DNA of 33,509 nucleotides, from contig JAJYTH010000034.1 in NCBI GenBank assembly GCA_021793175.1, forward strand, positions 1 through 33,509, in the 5' to 3' direction. The DNA comes from Actinomycetes bacterium (GTDB lineage: Bacteria > Actinomycetota > Actinomycetes > Mycobacteriales > Pseudonocardiaceae). The position numbers and the translations under genes are program-made. Below, in pieces: positions 1-7,448 of the stretch; position 1 is the stretch's first letter; every line of letters begins with the position of its first letter. The notes beneath the pieces were generated by a model, which had not been told where the DNA came from, ran no database searches, and worked only from the letters and a program-made list of their open reading frames with translations.

Positions 1-164
1 CCGACTGGAATCCACCCGCCCACGTCCGTGAACCGAACCCGGAACTGCGCGAGGCGTACGACATCCTCTACGAGCAGTACCGGGCCCTGTACCCGGCGAG
101 CCGCGACGTGGTGCACGCCCTGGCCGCACAGCAGCGAATCCTGTCACGCCGAGACAAGTCCTGA
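1..164 (+). CDS. FGGY-family carbohydrate kinase, C-terminal fragment
   Basis: The gene enters from the left edge; the reading frame starts at base 3 and stops with TGA at 162-164, giving 53 C-terminal residues. The segment YDILYEQYRALYPA followed by HALA matches the last helix of FGGY kinases such as xylulokinase, which phosphorylate sugars with ATP in the cytoplasm. Neither the ATP site nor the sugar-binding residues are in the window, so the substrate cannot be told. The fragment is too short to separate xylulokinase from ribulokinase or other FGGY members. Confidence 0.7.
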   Translation, partial: DWNPPAHVREPNPELREAYDILYEQYRALYPASRDVVHALAAQQRILSRRDKS

Positions 165-375
165 CATCGTCCACGCCGGACCGCATCGCGGGCCGAGCCG
201 ACGCAGCAATCAGTCCTAAAGGATAAGAGTCGCTGCAAGGAAGCCATGGTTTCGAAGCGGCCGATCACGCACGTCGTACCGCATGGCGTGGGCCCGCGAC
301 CGGTTCAGGACTCGCTGAGTCCCGGCGGGCCACCTCGCCGTCAATGACCGCCCACGGTGAATGAGCCCCCTCCTG

Positions 376-390
376 TCCGATACAGTCGGA
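376..390. promoter_or_regulatory. Inverted repeat TCCGA-N5-TCGGA upstream of the monooxygenase
   Basis: Arms TCCGA (376-380) and TCGGA (386-390) flank a 5-base centre and lie directly against the larger palindrome at 391-408. It may be a second regulator half-site or part of a core promoter. The rest of the 300-base gap 165-464 shows no gene; only short dyads such as TCCTAAAGGA near 215 were noted. Confidence 0.3.
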
Positions 391-408
391 TTCAGTCACG
401 TGACTGAA
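391..408. promoter_or_regulatory. Perfect 18-bp palindrome, probable operator of the monooxygenase
   Basis: TTCAGTCACGTGACTGAA reads identically on both strands over 18 bases. It ends 56 bases before the monooxygenase start codon, where an operator would overlap the promoter or the early transcript. TetR-family dimers usually bind palindromes of this size. No regulator gene is adjacent within the window, so the protein that binds it is unknown. Confidence 0.6.
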
Positions 409-464
409 CTCGTTTCGGCGAGAGCGGCCCGAAGCGTTCGTTTCACGACTTCCGGAAAGGCGTC

Positions 465-2276
465 ATGTCGACGTCCCAACATCCGTGGATCCCCGACGAA
501 CTCGACTTCGACCCCGACGTCCTGTGCGAGCGTTACCGAACGGAACGCGACCGCCGCATCCGGCCCGATGGCGACAAGCAGTATCAACGAGCGGAGGGGA
601 CGTTCGGCTACTACGCCGAGGACCCCTACGTCGAGCCGGGCTTCACCCGCGACCCGATCAACGACCGTGTGGACGCTGTGGTGATCGGTGGTGGCTTCGG
701 CGGTCTGCTCGCGGGCGCTCGTCTGCGCCAGGCCGGGCTCGACCGCATCCGGATCATCGAGAAGGCGGGCGACTTCGGCGGCACGTGGTACTGGAACCGC
801 TACCCCGGCATCCACTGCGACATCGAGTCCTACATCTACCTGCCGTTGCTGGAGGAAGTCGGGTACGTCCCAAAATGGAAGTACTCTCCGGGCGAGGAGA
901 TCCGTCAGCACGCGATGGCCATCGGCCGCACCTTCGACCTGTACCGTGACGCGTGCTTCCAGACCGGCGTGCGCGAACTGCAGTGGGATGACGGCGAGTG
1001 GATAGTGCGCACCGACCGCGACGACGAGATGCGGGCGACCTACGTGGTGGTGTCAGGCGGCACGCTCGACCACCCGAAGCTGCCGAGGATTCCGGGGATC
1101 GCGGACTTCGCCGGGCACACCTTCCACACGAGTCGTTGGGACTACGGCTACACCGGCGGCGACGCGAACGGCAACCTGACGGGCCTGGCGGACAAACGCG
1201 TCGCGGTGATCGGCACCGGCGCCACGGCCATCCAGGTGATTCCTCACGTGGCACGCGACGCCCATCACCTCTACGTGTTCCAGCGGACGCCGTCGTCGGT
1301 GGACGTGCGAGGCAACCGTCCCACCGACCCGGAGTGGGCGGCGTCGCTGGAGCCCGGCTGGCACACACGGCGACGGGAGAACTTTCAGGCTCTCATCACC
1401 GGCGAAGAAGTCGATGAGGACCTGGTGAACGACGCATGGACCGCGAGTGCGCGCGTGCTCGGCAAGATCGTCTCGACCGACCCGCCCGCGGGCATGGACC
1501 GCGCGGAGTGGGAGAAGATCGAGGAGATCCTCGACTTCCAGAAGATGAATCAGTTACGCGCCCGCGTGGACGAGATCGTGCACGACCCGGCCACTGCGGA
1601 GCTGCTCAAGCCCTGGTACCGCTACGGCTGCAAGCGGCCGACCTTCAGCGACGAGTACCTGCCGACGTTCAACCGCGACAACGTCACGCTCGTCGACACG
1701 GCCGACTACGGCGGAGTGGAGCGCATCACCGAGCACACGATCGTGGTCGGCGACCGTGAGTACGAAGTGGACTGCATCATCTTCGCCACCGGCTTCGAGG
1801 TCGGGAAGTCCGACGTGATGACCGGGCGACTGCCGGTGTACGGGCAGGACGGGGTGAACCTGCTCCAGTCGTGGATAACCACCGGACCACGCACACTGCA
1901 CGGCTTCACCAGCAACGGGTTCCCGAACCTGTTCCACCTGGGCCCGATCCAGAACGCGCCGTCGGTGAACTTCACGCACGTGCTCGACGAGCAGGCCATC
2001 CACGTCGCGGCCGTCGTGGCGGAAGCGCGCAAGCGCGGCGTGAAGTGCATCGAATCGACCGTCGCCGCGGAGACCGCGTGGGTGGAGACGATCCGAGCCA
2101 CCTCACCGGACCGGGGCGAGTTCGACGCCGAATGCACCCCCGGTTACTACAACAACGAAGGCGCCGCACGCACCCCGCGGCAGACCTACGGGCCGGGTCC
2201 CGCGGCCTTCCAACGGCTGCTGCGCGAATGGCGATCAGGCGACGGGATCGACGAGGTCCTCGGCGACGCGAACTGA
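465..2276 (+). CDS. Flavin-containing monooxygenase, type I Baeyer-Villiger type
   Basis: A 603-residue FAD- and NADPH-dependent monooxygenase expected to insert oxygen next to a ketone carbonyl, giving an ester or lactone. Seen in the sequence: the FAD Rossmann motif GGGFGG at about residues 74-79, the type I Baeyer-Villiger fingerprint FAGHTFHTSRWD (FxGxxxHxxxW[P/D]) at about 215-226, and the NADPH Rossmann motif GTGATA at about 249-254. The length is at the long end of the phenylacetone/cyclohexanone monooxygenase range because of an acidic N-terminal extension. The start ATG follows GGAAAGG at a good distance. It stands alone, preceded by two dyads (376-408) and followed by a hairpin. The substrate is not predictable; a steroid or cyclic ketone is possible. 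Confidence 0.88.
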   Translation: MSTSQHPWIPDELDFDPDVLCERYRTERDRRIRPDGDKQYQRAEGTFGYYAEDPYVEPGFTRDPINDRVDAVVIGGGFGGLLAGARLRQAGLDRIRIIEKAGDFGGTWYWNRYPGIHCDIESYIYLPLLEEVGYVPKWKYSPGEEIRQHAMAIGRTFDLYRDACFQTGVRELQWDDGEWIVRTDRDDEMRATYVVVSGGTLDHPKLPRIPGIADFAGHTFHTSRWDYGYTGGDANGNLTGLADKRVAVIGTGATAIQVIPHVARDAHHLYVFQRTPSSVDVRGNRPTDPEWAASLEPGWHTRRRENFQALITGEEVDEDLVNDAWTASARVLGKIVSTDPPAGMDRAEWEKIEEILDFQKMNQLRARVDEIVHDPATAELLKPWYRYGCKRPTFSDEYLPTFNRDNVTLVDTADYGGVERITEHTIVVGDREYEVDCIIFATGFEVGKSDVMTGRLPVYGQDGVNLLQSWITTGPRTLHGFTSNGFPNLFHLGPIQNAPSVNFTHVLDEQAIHVAAVVAEARKRGVKCIESTVAAETAWVETIRATSPDRGEFDAECTPGYYNNEGAARTPRQTYGPGPAAFQRLLREWRSGDGIDEVLGDAN

Positions 2277-2286
2277 AGCGACTTCA

Positions 2287-2323
2287 CCCGGTGTCGGCCA
2301 CAGGACCGGTAGTCGACACCGGG
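2287..2323 (+). terminator. Hairpin after the monooxygenase gene
   Basis: CCCGGTGTCG (2287-2296) pairs perfectly with CGACACCGGG (2314-2323) across a 17-base loop, starting 10 bases after the stop codon. There is no U-tract, which is common for actinobacterial terminators. Confidence 0.6.
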
Positions 2324-2479
2324 CGCGAAACCGTTCTCGATGAGACAACTCGCCGACCTGTCCTGCTCAGCCCGAATCGGGCTATCCGACTTTCCGAGAA
2401 ACTCCTCCGCGCAGCCTTGAGCCGGCCCTACCACCACTAAGCCGACTCACGTCCTTCCCGTGACCCCGGCATGCACGAA

Positions 2480-2532
2480 GTGCGGACACGGCTACAGGAA
2501 GTGCGGACACGAGGCCACAGTCTGCGGACACG
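2480..2532. repeat. Three direct repeats of (G)TGCGGACACG at 21-bp spacing
   Basis: The unit TGCGGACACG occurs at 2481-2490, 2502-2511 and 2523-2532, exactly 21 bases apart, so all copies face the same side of the helix. The first two copies share the longer form AAGTGCGGACACG. They lie in the gap between two convergent genes. The function is unknown: protein-binding sites or a repeat remnant. Confidence 0.6.
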
Positions 2533-2543
2533 CGTAGCCGTGT
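2486..2543. other. 10-bp inverted repeat enclosing the direct repeats
   Basis: ACACGGCTAC (2486-2495) is the reverse complement of GTAGCCGTGT (2534-2543), and ATGCAC at 2471-2476 also mirrors GTGCAT at 2542-2547. This could fold into a long-looped hairpin at the 3' end of the methyltransferase message, or mark a binding region. Confidence 0.4.
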
Positions 2544-2554
2544 GCATGGCGGCT

Positions 2555-3391
2555 TCAGCGCTTGACCGCCACGCCGCCGAGCAGGAGGTGTTCCTCGGGC
2601 CAGGGGTCGCGCGTGCGCGGCCCGGCGGGCCACCAGTCGTCGAGTTCCACCAACCCCGGCTCCAGCAGTTCCAGGCCGCCGAACATCTCCTCGATCTGCG
2701 CGCGCTTGCGCCAGAATCCGGATCCCATGCCCGCTTCCCGCGCCTTGGCCTCCAACTCCTTGGCCTTGCGGGACAGCTCGGGGTTCTCGGTGTCCGGGTC
2801 CCAGAAGTGCGTGATGGCCACGTACGACCCCGACGGCAACGCGTCGATGTAAGCGCGCATGATCCCGACGGGGTCCTCCTCGTCGGCCACGTGGTGCAGG
2901 GTGCCGATCTGCATGAGCACCAACGGCTGGTCGAGATCGAGGTGGCCGGTGATCTCCGGGTGGCCCAGGATGGCCTCCGGTTTGGTGAGGTCGCCCTCCA
3001 CGAAGCGGGTGAACTCGTTCTCCTCCAGCAGCGCCCGGCCGTGGACGTTGCAGATCGGGTCGATGTCCACGTAGACGACGCGAGCCTCGGGGTTGCTGAA
3101 CTGGGCGACCTCGTGGGTGTTCTGCACGGTGGGCAAGCCGCTGCCGAGGTCGAGGTACTGGTCCATGCCCGCGATCTCGGTGAGGTAGCGCACGACCCGC
3201 ACGAGGAAGCGGCGGTTCATCTTGCTGACGTCACCCTGGTGGGGCGCCACCTGTTTGGCCATCTCGAAGACTCGCCGGTCGACCTCGTAATTGTCCTTGC
3301 CGCCGAGGCTGGCGTCGTAGACGCGAGCGACCGTCGGCTTGGTGGGGTCGAGCTTCGCGGAGGGCGGGATCTCGTGTGCTGTGTCGGACAC
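2555..3391 (-). CDS. SAM-dependent methyltransferase, DUF574 / S-adenosyl methyltransferase family
   Basis: A 278-residue cytoplasmic protein of the actinobacteria-rich DUF574 family (PF04672), a class I methyltransferase fold whose substrates are mostly unknown. Seen: the family N-terminus with VARVYDASLGGKDNYEVDR at about residues 21-39, the SAM loop DLGSG at 81-85, and the acidic strand YVDIDP at about 107-112. I chose the GTG at 3391 because GGAAGGAGA precedes it by about 9 bases; an upstream ATG at 3442 would add a low-complexity Arg/Ser leader with no ribosome-binding site. It is monocistronic and converges on the monooxygenase. Confidence 0.85.
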   Translation of the reverse strand: MSDTAHEIPPSAKLDPTKPTVARVYDASLGGKDNYEVDRRVFEMAKQVAPHQGDVSKMNRRFLVRVVRYLTEIAGMDQYLDLGSGLPTVQNTHEVAQFSNPEARVVYVDIDPICNVHGRALLEENEFTRFVEGDLTKPEAILGHPEITGHLDLDQPLVLMQIGTLHHVADEEDPVGIMRAYIDALPSGSYVAITHFWDPDTENPELSRKAKELEAKAREAGMGSGFWRKRAQIEEMFGGLELLEPGLVELDDWWPAGPRTRDPWPEEHLLLGGVAVKR

Positions 3392-3724
3392 TACGTCGGG
3401 TCTCCTTCCAGCGGCGGAACATGACGGCCGGCACCGTGCCACCGAGCGTGATCATCAACGGCAGTGTGTCAGTTCGGTCATCGCAAAGGAACCCTCCGCA
3501 CACACCTCGCCGGAGTGGGATCGCGGGCTTCACGGTCGACTATTCGCGTGCAGTCAAGTACGCCACGCCGATAATTGGCCGAAAAGTAACCGAAATGTTG
3601 TGGCGAACGTCAAGTTTGCTAGAAGCCGCTCTTGGAGACCTCGCATAGTCGCCAGTGCCCCGATCCGAGTGCGTCGGTCCCCCGCCGGCGTACTCATCCC
3701 CCGACATGACAAATGGAGTCGCAC
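3392..3724. other. Divergent intergenic region, methyltransferase / M23 peptidase
   Basis: This 333-base gap must hold both promoters. The part nearest the M23 gene is AT-richer (GAAAAGTAACCGAAATGTTG at about 3580-3600). I looked for a c-di-AMP riboswitch, which often precedes actinobacterial cell-wall hydrolases, and saw no match to its conserved blocks. No confident promoter can be placed. Confidence 0.3.
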
Positions 3725-4801
3725 ATGCGTGCGCGTCAACTCCGGCGAGCCGCCCCGATCGCAATGCTCGCCTCCATGACGCTGATTTCCACTCCTGGCG
3801 TGACATTCGCCGACCCTGCCGTGACGCCGTCCGTGCAGGACTCTCAGGTCCGACTGGCGGCACAGCAGGGTGAACAGGACGGTGAGAAGTCGCTCGACAA
3901 GCAGATCGAGGACGCGAACAAGGCCCTCGACAAGGCCAAGAAGCAAACCGATCACACCAAGCACAGGCTCGACAACACGACGAGCCAGCACGAGAAGGCG
4001 AAGAAGGCCACGGCCGAGGCCCGGGACCGATTGGCGAAGGCTCGCCAGCAGCTCTCCCAGGCCGAGACGGAGCTGGCGAAGGCCGAGGAGCGCGTCAGTG
4101 AGCACTCGGCGGCCGGGTTCAGCTTCGACGGCATGGTGAACTCGATTCTCGCCTTCCTGGGTTCGGATGTCACCGACTCGATGAGTCAGGACGTCGAGGA
4201 CAAGCGCGACGCCGTCGAGCAGGCCAAGAACGCGGTGTCGAACGCCGAGCGCGAGGAGACCAAGGCCGAACAGGCTCGACACAACGCCGAGAAGGCACAC
4301 GAGCAGGCCGTCTCCGAACAGGACAAGGCTCAGTCCGAACTGGACAAAATGAACGAGCAGAAGAAGTCGGAAGAGGAACAGGCCGGTGGTGGCGGCGCCG
4401 CGCCCGCAGCGTCTCCGAGCGGTGTCGTGAAGCCCGCGGAAGGCCGGTTCACCTCCGGTTACGGCCCGCGCTGGGGCAGCACGCACTACGGCGTGGACAT
4501 CGCCAACGAGATCGGCACTCCCATCTACTCGGCCCTGCCGGGCACGGTGATCTCGTCCGGTCCCGCGAGCGGCTTCGGCCTGTGGGTGCGGGTCCAGCAC
4601 GACAACGGTTTGATCACCGTGTACGGGCACATCAACGAGTCCCTGGTGTCCGTCGGCCAGCGGGTGGAGGCCGGCCAGCAGATCGCGACGCTGGGTAACC
4701 GCGGTCAGTCGACCGGCCCGCACCTGCACTTCGAGGTCCACGAGAACGGCGTGAAGATCGACCCGCTGCCCTGGCTGGAGTCCCACGGCATCGCGCTGTG
4801 A
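3725..4801 (+). CDS. Secreted coiled-coil M23 (LytM) family metallopeptidase
   Basis: A 358-residue exported protein likely to cut or regulate cutting of peptidoglycan cross-links. Order: signal peptide at 1-29 (cleavage near TFA-D), a charged Lys/Glu/Ala-rich coiled coil at about 45-130 and again at about 155-225, a Gly/Ala/Pro linker near 230-240, then the M23 domain at about 245-350. Zinc and catalytic residues are present: H254 and D258 (HYGVD), H302 (YGH), H333 and H335 (HLH). This layout resembles EnvC/NlpD-like or actinobacterial RipA-context hydrolases. The start ATG at 3725 follows GGAG by 7 bases; the ATG at 3713 lacks such a site. A strong hairpin follows. Confidence 0.88.
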   Translation: MRARQLRRAAPIAMLASMTLISTPGVTFADPAVTPSVQDSQVRLAAQQGEQDGEKSLDKQIEDANKALDKAKKQTDHTKHRLDNTTSQHEKAKKATAEARDRLAKARQQLSQAETELAKAEERVSEHSAAGFSFDGMVNSILAFLGSDVTDSMSQDVEDKRDAVEQAKNAVSNAEREETKAEQARHNAEKAHEQAVSEQDKAQSELDKMNEQKKSEEEQAGGGGAAPAASPSGVVKPAEGRFTSGYGPRWGSTHYGVDIANEIGTPIYSALPGTVISSGPASGFGLWVRVQHDNGLITVYGHINESLVSVGQRVEAGQQIATLGNRGQSTGPHLHFEVHENGVKIDPLPWLESHGIAL

Positions 4802-4838
4802 GGCACGCCCCGCGGGGCATCGTGAAGACCATTCGCGA

Positions 4839-4874
4839 GGGCCACCTTCGCCGCGACACCGACGAAGGTGGCCC
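4839..4874. terminator. Bidirectional terminator between the M23 gene and mgtE
   Basis: GGGCCACCTTCG (4839-4850) pairs perfectly with CGAAGGTGGCCC (4863-4874) over 12 bp with a 12-base loop. It sits between two convergent genes and can serve both. Confidence 0.8.
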
Positions 4875-4882
4875 TTCCCGTG

Positions 4883-6223
4883 TCACAGGCCGAACACGAA
4901 CTGGGCCACGAGGAAGTAGATGATCAGCCCGGTGGCGTCGACCAGCGTGGTCACCAAAGGTGCGGAGATCACGGCCGGGTCGATGCCCACGCGTTTGGCC
5001 AGCAACGGCATCACCGAGCCGATGGTCGCCGCCCACGCGCACACGGCGACGAGGGAGACGGCCACGCTCGCCGCCACGGTGAGGTCCACGATCAATGTGC
5101 CCACCAACAGGGCCACCACGGCGAGCATTCCGCCGAGTACGAGGCCGACCCGGCATTCGCGCCACGCCACCTTCAACACGTCGCGGCTGCGCACCTCGCC
5201 CACGGCGATCGCCCGTACCGCGGCCGTGGCCGCCTGCGCGCCCGCGTTGCCGCCCGTGCCGACGAGCAGTGGGATGAACAGCGCCAGCGCCGTGACGCTA
5301 GCCAGGGTGTCCTCGAAGAACTGGAGCACGTTCACCGTCAACGTGGCCGCCAGGATCAGCAGCAACAACCACAGCGCCCGCGACCTGGCCAGTTGCACCA
5401 CGCTCGCCGACATGTAGTGCCCGGTCCACGGGGTCGCCGCGGACTGACGCGCGATGTCCTCGGTGTCGGCCGCCTCAATGACTTCGAACGCGTCGTCGAC
5501 GGTGAGCAGACCCAGTACCCGGTTCTCGCTGTCGGTCACCGGTAACGCCAGCACGTTGGTGTCCTGCATCAGTCTCGCGGCTTCCTCGACGTCGTCGGTG
5601 GCCCGCACCTTCGGGGTCTCCGTGTCGGTGATGTCCAGCACCCGTTGGTCGGGTGAGCTGAGGACGAGGTCGTGTAGTGACACGGTGCCGAGGAAGCAAC
5701 GCCGCTCGTCGATCACCGGCAGGGTGTAGACGGTTTCGGCGCCGGCTCCTTTATTCCGCACCACCGAAAGCGCTTCCTCGGCGGTGACGTAGTACCGCAC
5801 CGCGACCGTGTCCGGGCTCATGTAGCGGCCGACGGCGTGCTCGGGGTAGCCGAGCAACGCCGCTGTCAGAGCTCTTTCGTGCGGGCTGAGTCCCGCGAGC
5901 ACGTGCCGGGCGAACTTGGCGGGCGCCTCCCCCAGCAGGCGGGCACGGTCGTCGGTGTTCATCCGTTCGACCACGTCCCGGAAGGCGTGGCCTCGTAGGC
6001 CGGAGAGCACCTTGTGTTGGTCGGTGGGGTCGAGCTCTTCGAACACGGTGAGCGCGCGGTCCTTGTCGAGGAGGCGGAAAAGCAGGACCGCCTGCACCGC
6101 GTCGGCCCGGGCGAGTTCGTCGGCGATCTCGTACGGCTGGTGCTCGGCGAGCCACTCCTGCAGTCCTGCGATGTCGTTGTCGTCGAGCAGATCCCGCAGA
6201 GTCCGTGCCGGCTGTGCTGTCAT
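4883..6223 (-). CDS. mgtE: MgtE-type magnesium transporter
   Basis: A 446-residue inner-membrane Mg2+ channel/transporter. Domains in order: an N-terminal superhelical MgtE N domain (about 1-125), two CBS domains that sense Mg2+ (about 130-255), a connecting helix, and five hydrophobic segments from about 280 to the end. The signature GTGGNAGAQ, corresponding to the pore-region GGNxGxQ motif, is at about residue 320. I start at the ATG at 6223 because the protein then begins MTAQPARTLRDLL and has the usual family length; the upstream extension is Arg/Trp-rich and unlike the family. It follows the M48 gene on the same strand after 98 bases and may be co-transcribed, though there is no functional link. 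Confidence 0.9.
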   Translation of the reverse strand: MTAQPARTLRDLLDDNDIAGLQEWLAEHQPYEIADELARADAVQAVLLFRLLDKDRALTVFEELDPTDQHKVLSGLRGHAFRDVVERMNTDDRARLLGEAPAKFARHVLAGLSPHERALTAALLGYPEHAVGRYMSPDTVAVRYYVTAEEALSVVRNKGAGAETVYTLPVIDERRCFLGTVSLHDLVLSSPDQRVLDITDTETPKVRATDDVEEAARLMQDTNVLALPVTDSENRVLGLLTVDDAFEVIEAADTEDIARQSAATPWTGHYMSASVVQLARSRALWLLLLILAATLTVNVLQFFEDTLASVTALALFIPLLVGTGGNAGAQAATAAVRAIAVGEVRSRDVLKVAWRECRVGLVLGGMLAVVALLVGTLIVDLTVAASVAVSLVAVCAWAATIGSVMPLLAKRVGIDPAVISAPLVTTLVDATGLIIYFLVAQFVFGL

Positions 6224-6321
6224 AGCCGCTGTGCGCTCCCTCCAGTCCCGCCAACCGGTCGTGCGCCTCCACCAGTACCAACGACCGGGGTACCCGCACG
6301 TAAACGTGGTGCGACTCTCGG

Positions 6322-7386
6322 CTACCCGCGCTCGTCGGTGTTCGCGGAACCTCGCGCGGTAAACCTGTTCCACACCGAACCGGCCGCGCCGGACACGGTT
6401 TCACCGACGTCGGTGAACACCTTGAGCAGGGGGTCGGCCGATGTGGCGAACGACTGTTTGTAGGCGCGGGCGGCGGCCTTGACGTCGGTGGCCCAGTCGC
6501 GGTGGGGTGGCTCGGCATCCCGCCGGGGGTAGTCACCGGCCAGGATCGCGCGGTATTCCTCGGAGGCCGCCCATTTCTGCACTTGCGCGGCGCGTACGAC
6601 GGCGAGCGGGTGTGCCAGTGTCTCGATGTTGCGCAGTTTGACGATGCTGTCGCGGATGCTGTCCACCGAGTCGTACTCGTTAGCCTGGCGAAGGAACGCC
6701 TCGGTGTCGATGCGGGCCGGGTCGACACCGCCCGCCAGCAGTACGTGGGTGCGCAGCGCGGCGGCGGGGTCCTGTCCGCAGAGCAGTCCGGCTCGGTCGC
6801 ACGACAGTTCCGACTTGCGGAACCACTCGTTGAGCGCGGCGATGACCGCCCGCAGGCCCAAAGCGCTCATCGGTGTCCACGACATGCTCGTCCGGAGTTG
6901 GAGCAGCCGCAGCAGCATGGTGCGGTACACCGCGTGTCCGGACAGCACGTGCCCGAACTCGTGTCCCACGGCGAACCGCAGGCCGTCGAGGTCCAGCAGT
7001 TCCACCAGGCCCGTGGTGAGCATCACGAACGGTGTCTCCATGCCGATGGCCATCGCCTGTGGCTCGGCGCCTCGGGCCACGAACACGTCGGGCACCGGGT
7101 CGAGGTCCAGGATCTGCGCGCACTCGTGCCGCAACGCGTCGATCTCGGGGTATTGCGCCGGGCCGACGCGGACCGCCGAGCTCAACGCCATCAGTCGTTC
7201 GCCACGCTCGTGGAAGAAGCCGGTGACGGTCTTCAGCACCTCGGGGAATCCGGGCACCATGCGCAGCGTCGCCAATGCACCACGGTCGACGGGGTGCTCG
7301 TAAGCGCGTGGGCTGATACCGGGGAAACGCACCCGCCCCGAATCGCCGACGCGATAGGACGGGTCGGACGGTGCGGACTCTGCCAT
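6322..7386 (-). CDS. M48 family zinc metallopeptidase
   Basis: A 354-residue protein with the metalloprotease motif HEFGH at 142-146 and the third zinc ligand in ExxxD (E193, D197), as in M48/HtpX/Ste24-like peptidases. Unlike HtpX it lacks clear N-terminal membrane helices, and the region after the active site is only moderately hydrophobic, so it may be cytoplasmic or peripheral. A helical segment of about 70 residues precedes the catalytic domain. AAAGGGA precedes the ATG at a good distance. It is divergent from recQ with only 62 bases between. The substrate is unknown; a protein quality-control role is inference. Confidence 0.85.
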   Translation of the reverse strand: MAESAPSDPSYRVGDSGRVRFPGISPRAYEHPVDRGALATLRMVPGFPEVLKTVTGFFHERGERLMALSSAVRVGPAQYPEIDALRHECAQILDLDPVPDVFVARGAEPQAMAIGMETPFVMLTTGLVELLDLDGLRFAVGHEFGHVLSGHAVYRTMLLRLLQLRTSMSWTPMSALGLRAVIAALNEWFRKSELSCDRAGLLCGQDPAAALRTHVLLAGGVDPARIDTEAFLRQANEYDSVDSIRDSIVKLRNIETLAHPLAVVRAAQVQKWAASEEYRAILAGDYPRRDAEPPHRDWATDVKAAARAYKQSFATSADPLLKVFTDVGETVSGAAGSVWNRFTARGSANTDERG

Positions 7387-7435
7387 CGAACGATCCCTTT
7401 CCTCGCCGGTGGGGTTTGTCAGCTTAATAGCCGCC

Positions 7436-7441
7436 TAGGAT
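7436..7441 (+). promoter_or_regulatory. -10 box TAGGAT, leaderless recQ start
   Basis: TAGGAT lies exactly 7 bases before the GTG start codon of recQ, the spacing typical of actinobacterial leaderless transcripts, and no ribosome-binding site is visible. No well-placed -35 is seen (TTGTCA at 7416-7421 is only 14 bases away). Confidence 0.5.
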
Positions 7442-7448
7442 CCGCCGG

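Noticed and set aside
3440..3724. Possible c-di-AMP (ydaO-type) riboswitch upstream of the M23 peptidase gene
   Set aside because: This riboswitch is common before actinobacterial cell-wall hydrolases, but the conserved sequence blocks are not present here.
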